Part shown: positions 4,528-6,553 of the stretch, piece by piece
How the letters are laid out: each line of letters opens with the position of its first letter
Numbering within the stretch: position 1 is the first letter of the stretch
Assembly (NCBI GenBank): GCA_903896585.1
Contig: CAITYI010000211.1
Span: 1-6,553 of the forward strand
DNA from: an uncultured bacterium
Lineage (GTDB): Bacteria; Actinomycetota; Actinomycetes; S36-B12
Length of the DNA: 6,553 nt
Direction of reading: 5' to 3'
Position numbers and translations under genes: made by a program
Notes under the pieces: model-generated
Told to the model about the DNA's origin: nothing
The model's input: the letters and a program-made list of their open reading frames with translations, nothing else
The model's database searches: none

Positions 4528-5304
4528 TCAGAGTCCTAGGAATTCTGTGGATGCCGCAAGTGAAGCCACAATGGGCACAACTCCCACAACAAAGAATGCG
4601 GGCAAGAAACAGGCGGCCAGGGGGATGACCGCTTTGACACCAGCACCCCGAGCGGCGGTCTCCACCCGACGGCGATGCTCACGCCGTAATTCACGGGATG
4701 CCCCCTCGAGGACATCCACCAATCCCGCACCTGACTGATGGGACCGGGCAATACTGTGGGCCACTCGTCCTAGAACTGGATCACCGATCCACTCAGACCA
4801 CGCTTCCCGCGGATCAGCACCTAAATCCACCGCTGCCACCACCCGCTCAAGAATGAGCGCGACCGGGCTGTCCAACATGGAATCGCGAACCACCACGAGG
4901 GCGTCTCGCATGGTGGCACCCGAGGCGAGCGCTGCACACAATAGGTCGATCATGACGGGTGAATCGCGAGTGAGCGAATCCACATACCGGTGATGCGGCC
5001 GGGATTCCCGCGCTGTCCACATGCGCATGAACCAAAGCGCACAACCAGCCCCCACGAACGCACCAAAAACGCTGAAGAAGGTCCACCCGATTAACGCGGT
5101 ACCGATAACACCGAGTGCAATGGTGTTCCTAGTGGAGAGAGTGTTAACTTTCTCGACACGCTCTTGAGAAAATCCGGTCGTCGACATTCTGATTGGTGAC
5201 ATTCTGATTGGTGACATTTTGATCGAACGGATTCGGTCACGGTGATTTCGTTGAGTAAATAACCACACCGCCAACCACGCACAAAGTGCACTGAACAGAA
5301 TCAC
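4528..5304 (-). CDS. tadC: Type II secretion system F-domain platform protein, TadC-like
   Basis: Inner-membrane platform protein of the Tad pilus, 258 residues, expected to work with TadB and the TadA ATPase. A first hydrophobic segment is at residues 1-16, then a basic cytoplasmic loop with a tandem MSPIR repeat (30-39). A hydrophobic hairpin follows at about 60-92. The T2SF domain lies at about 112-208 (SPVMIDLLCAALASGAT, then SHQSGAGLVDVLEGASRELRREHRRR). Terminal membrane helices are at about 220-253. The chosen start is the GTG at 5304, whose GTGA overlaps the tadB stop by four bases. The frame is open to 5415, but that would run deep into tadB and add a non-hydrophobic, non-family stretch. 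A GGAG lies about 8 bases before the GTG. Downstream there is a 100-bp gap before the pilin gene. Family assignment is good; the TadB/TadC naming follows gene order. Confidence 0.87.
   Translation of the reverse strand: MILFSALCAWLAVWLFTQRNHRDRIRSIKMSPIRMSPIRMSTTGFSQERVEKVNTLSTRNTIALGVIGTALIGWTFFSVFGAFVGAGCALWFMRMWTARESRPHHRYVDSLTRDSPVMIDLLCAALASGATMRDALVVVRDSMLDSPVALILERVVAAVDLGADPREAWSEWIGDPVLGRVAHSIARSHQSGAGLVDVLEGASRELRREHRRRVETAARGAGVKAVIPLAACFLPAFFVVGVVPIVASLAASTEFLGL
5183..5223 (-). repeat. In-frame 15-bp tandem repeat in tadC encoding MSPIR units
   Basis: A 15-bp unit (GACATTCTGATTGGT on the plus strand) is repeated perfectly at 5183-5197 and 5198-5212. It is followed by a partial third copy (5213-5223) with one mismatch in 11 bases. 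On the coding strand it gives two identical MSPIR units plus flanking IKM/RMS, in the cytoplasmic loop between the first and second membrane segments. The unit is a multiple of three, so copy changes by slippage would alter loop length without breaking the frame. Confidence 0.85.
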
Positions 5305-6008
5305 AGCATGCGCTCCACTTTCGCGGCAATTGCAGATGTCCACCACACACCTAATGCGGTCAAGGACACTCCCACCGCCAGGGATAACCAGCCAAGAGGG
5401 TTCGAGATCAGCCACGTTAAAGGTTGGGCACCCATTAGGTACCCCAAGCCAATTCCCACCGCCGGGAGCAGAGCCAGCATTCGTGCCGTGGCGCGCGGTC
5501 CGGCTAACTCAGCTTCGAGTTGAAATCTGGTTTCTTGTGCTTCCCGAAGGGAAAGCGCCAACCGAGAAACACTGGTTGCCAACCCGGACCCGGACTGAAT
5601 GCCCACCCGCCAGCAGGCATTGAGGGCACTGAGTTCGGGAACTTCCCGCGAGTCGAGTATCAAAGCTGTTGAAATATCGCCGTGGTGCAGCGCCGCCGCG
5701 TGCGTATGTGGCCACACCGGTGGTGATCCCCCTGTGATGGCTAAAGCCTGTGCCGGCGTGGTGCCGGCCCGCAACTCCGCTGCCAGTGCGCCTATGGCCG
5801 CAATGGTGTCTTCCCGGCGAGATCGGGCAAGTGCTGACTCGCCGCGCACCCGAATTAAAAGTACGCGCACTCTGTCCGCGATCGTGGGGATAAGGATCTT
5901 GGGGATGGCGGTTGTTGCGGTGTTCAGGTTGTGGACTCGGGCCGCGCTGTGCCGTGGGATCAATAACCATGTTGCAGTAAATGCCGCAATGGTTGACAGT
6001 AAAATCAC
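5301..6008 (-). CDS. tadB: Type II secretion system F-domain platform protein, TadB-like
   Basis: Predicted 235-residue inner-membrane platform protein of the Tad pilus. There is one N-terminal hydrophobic segment (residues 1-18), then a basic cytoplasmic linker. The T2SF domain spans about 65-185 and includes AAELRAGTTPAQALAITGG (about 76-94) and ACWRVGIQSGSGLATSVSRLA (about 131-151). Two C-terminal membrane helices lie at about 177-195 and 206-226. The start is the GTG at 6008, which overlaps the tadA TGA as GTGA. The open frame extends to 6068, but that adds a stretch running against tadA. The tadC junction is identical in form, so the three genes look translationally coupled. The Shine-Dalgarno is weak (GGTGGGA). 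The call is firm at family level. Confidence 0.88.
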   Translation of the reverse strand: MILLSTIAAFTATWLLIPRHSAARVHNLNTATTAIPKILIPTIADRVRVLLIRVRGESALARSRREDTIAAIGALAAELRAGTTPAQALAITGGSPPVWPHTHAAALHHGDISTALILDSREVPELSALNACWRVGIQSGSGLATSVSRLALSLREAQETRFQLEAELAGPRATARMLALLPAVGIGLGYLMGAQPLTWLISNPLGWLSLAVGVSLTALGVWWTSAIAAKVERML

Positions 6009-6553
6009 TGATTCCCACCAAGTGCTAGCCGCCGTTGTAGATCGCCCCAACCGTGCCCACGTTCCCACAGCGAGCCATTCCAGGTGATGGCTGGAGTTGT
6101 AATGACGTGACCAATGTGATTAAGCGATGTCACGTGAATTCCGTGCATTATTCGTTGTCCCGATGACAACCGTTGTACGTGAATCACGGCATCCAGCCCC
6201 GCCGCCATCAGGGCGTGCAGTGCGGTTCGATCGAGTCCCGCCGTGAGGCCAAGAGCCTCCAACCTCGCTGGAACGTGAGTGGGACTATTCGCATGAACGG
6301 TGCCGCAGCCGCCTTCGTGCCCAGTGTTGAGTGCACTCAACAGTTCCACGACCTCAGCACCACGTACTTCGCCCACCACAATTCGGTTGGGGCGCATTCG
6401 AAGGGAGGTGCGCACCAGGTCGCGCAGGGTAATTGCACCGGCACCCTCCACATTTGCCAATCTGGATTGCATTCGCACCACGTGTGCATGGATTGGATTG
6501 AGTTCCGCGGAATCCTCCACAATGACAATTCGATGATCGGGGGAAACATGAGC
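6005..6553 (-). CDS. tadA: Tad pilus assembly ATPase TadA/CpaF (C-terminal part, cut by window edge)
   Basis: Secretion ATPase (GspE/CpaF/VirB11-like) that drives Tad pilus assembly from the cytoplasmic face of the membrane. 182 residues are visible, open to the right edge. The acidic box VEDSAEL is at visible residues 12-18 and RTSLRMRP at 48-55. Walker B follows as RIVVGEVRG with Glu62 (57-65), then the His box NTGHEGGCGTVHANS (76-90). Walker A lies upstream, outside the window. The GTG near 6520 is internal (VIVEDSAEL), not the start: clear homology continues before it. The stop overlaps the tadB start by four bases. Family identity is very secure; only the C-terminal half of the catalytic domain can be judged. 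Confidence 0.94.
   Translation of the reverse strand, partial: AHVSPDHRIVIVEDSAELNPIHAHVVRMQSRLANVEGAGAITLRDLVRTSLRMRPNRIVVGEVRGAEVVELLSALNTGHEGGCGTVHANSPTHVPARLEALGLTAGLDRTALHALMAAGLDAVIHVQRLSSGQRIMHGIHVTSLNHIGHVITTPAITWNGSLWERGHGWGDLQRRLALGGNQ

Noticed and set aside
4443..4628. Small plus-strand frame across the tadC-pilin gap
   Set aside because: No ribosome binding site or domain. It overlaps tadC in antisense and the regulatory repeats in the gap.
5509..6021. 170-residue minus-strand frame overlapping tadB in another phase
   Set aside because: tadB itself has the T2SF pattern, membrane helices and GTGA junctions on both sides. The alternative phase is hydrophilic and low-complexity.
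1..6553. Mobile element, CRISPR array, tRNA or rRNA
   Set aside because: No transposase, integrase, spaced repeat array, cloverleaf or rRNA-like stretch was seen. The gene order is a conserved chromosomal one.

Overview
This is an actinobacterial window of moderate GC (mid-50s % by eye). It carries three conserved blocks: a membrane pyrophosphatase with a STAS-domain regulator, a DUF1998/MrfA-type DNA helicase, and part of a tight adherence (tad) pilus locus. I do not recognise the species. The gene order points to Actinomycetota: pyrophosphatase, BldG-like STAS protein, helicase, then TadE-like, TadE, DUF4244 pilin, two T2SF proteins and TadA. From memory this resembles the bldG/hppA/helicase neighbourhood of Streptomyces and the Rv3649/Rv3654c-Rv3659c cluster of Mycobacterium tuberculosis. 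Many starts are GTG or sit in stop-overlap junctions.

Layout. Positions 1-584 (minus) encode the N-terminal third of a proton-translocating pyrophosphatase, cut by the window edge. Positions 585-697 are a leader with small hairpins. Positions 698-1045 (minus) encode a single-domain STAS anti-sigma factor antagonist. A divergent intergenic stretch (1046-1144) holds a perfect 12-bp palindrome. Positions 1145-3454 (plus) encode the helicase; its 3' end overlaps the last minus-strand tad gene tail-to-tail by 29 bp.

From 6553 down to 3426 the minus strand is one compact tad operon: tadA (C-terminal part), tadB, tadC, a class III-type pilin (DUF4244), tadE and a TadE-like pseudopilin. The genes are joined by GTGA, GTGA, TAATG and TGA-C-ATG junctions. 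The one real gap (4428-4527, 100 bp) precedes the pilin. It holds a spaced direct repeat, a hairpin and the strongest Shine-Dalgarno of the window.

How the parts work together. TadA would power the platform proteins TadB and TadC to assemble the processed pilin, with the two TadE-like pseudopilins as minor components. The prepilin peptidase is not in this window. The STAS protein presumably takes part in a partner-switching pathway, but no anti-sigma kinase lies beside it here. The helicase is predicted to act in DNA repair. No tRNA, rRNA, CRISPR array, insertion sequence or prophage feature was seen. The best candidates for something new are the cis-elements around the pilin gene, the orphan STAS protein, the in-frame tandem repeat in tadC, and the recurrent but unexplained helicase-tad neighbourhood.
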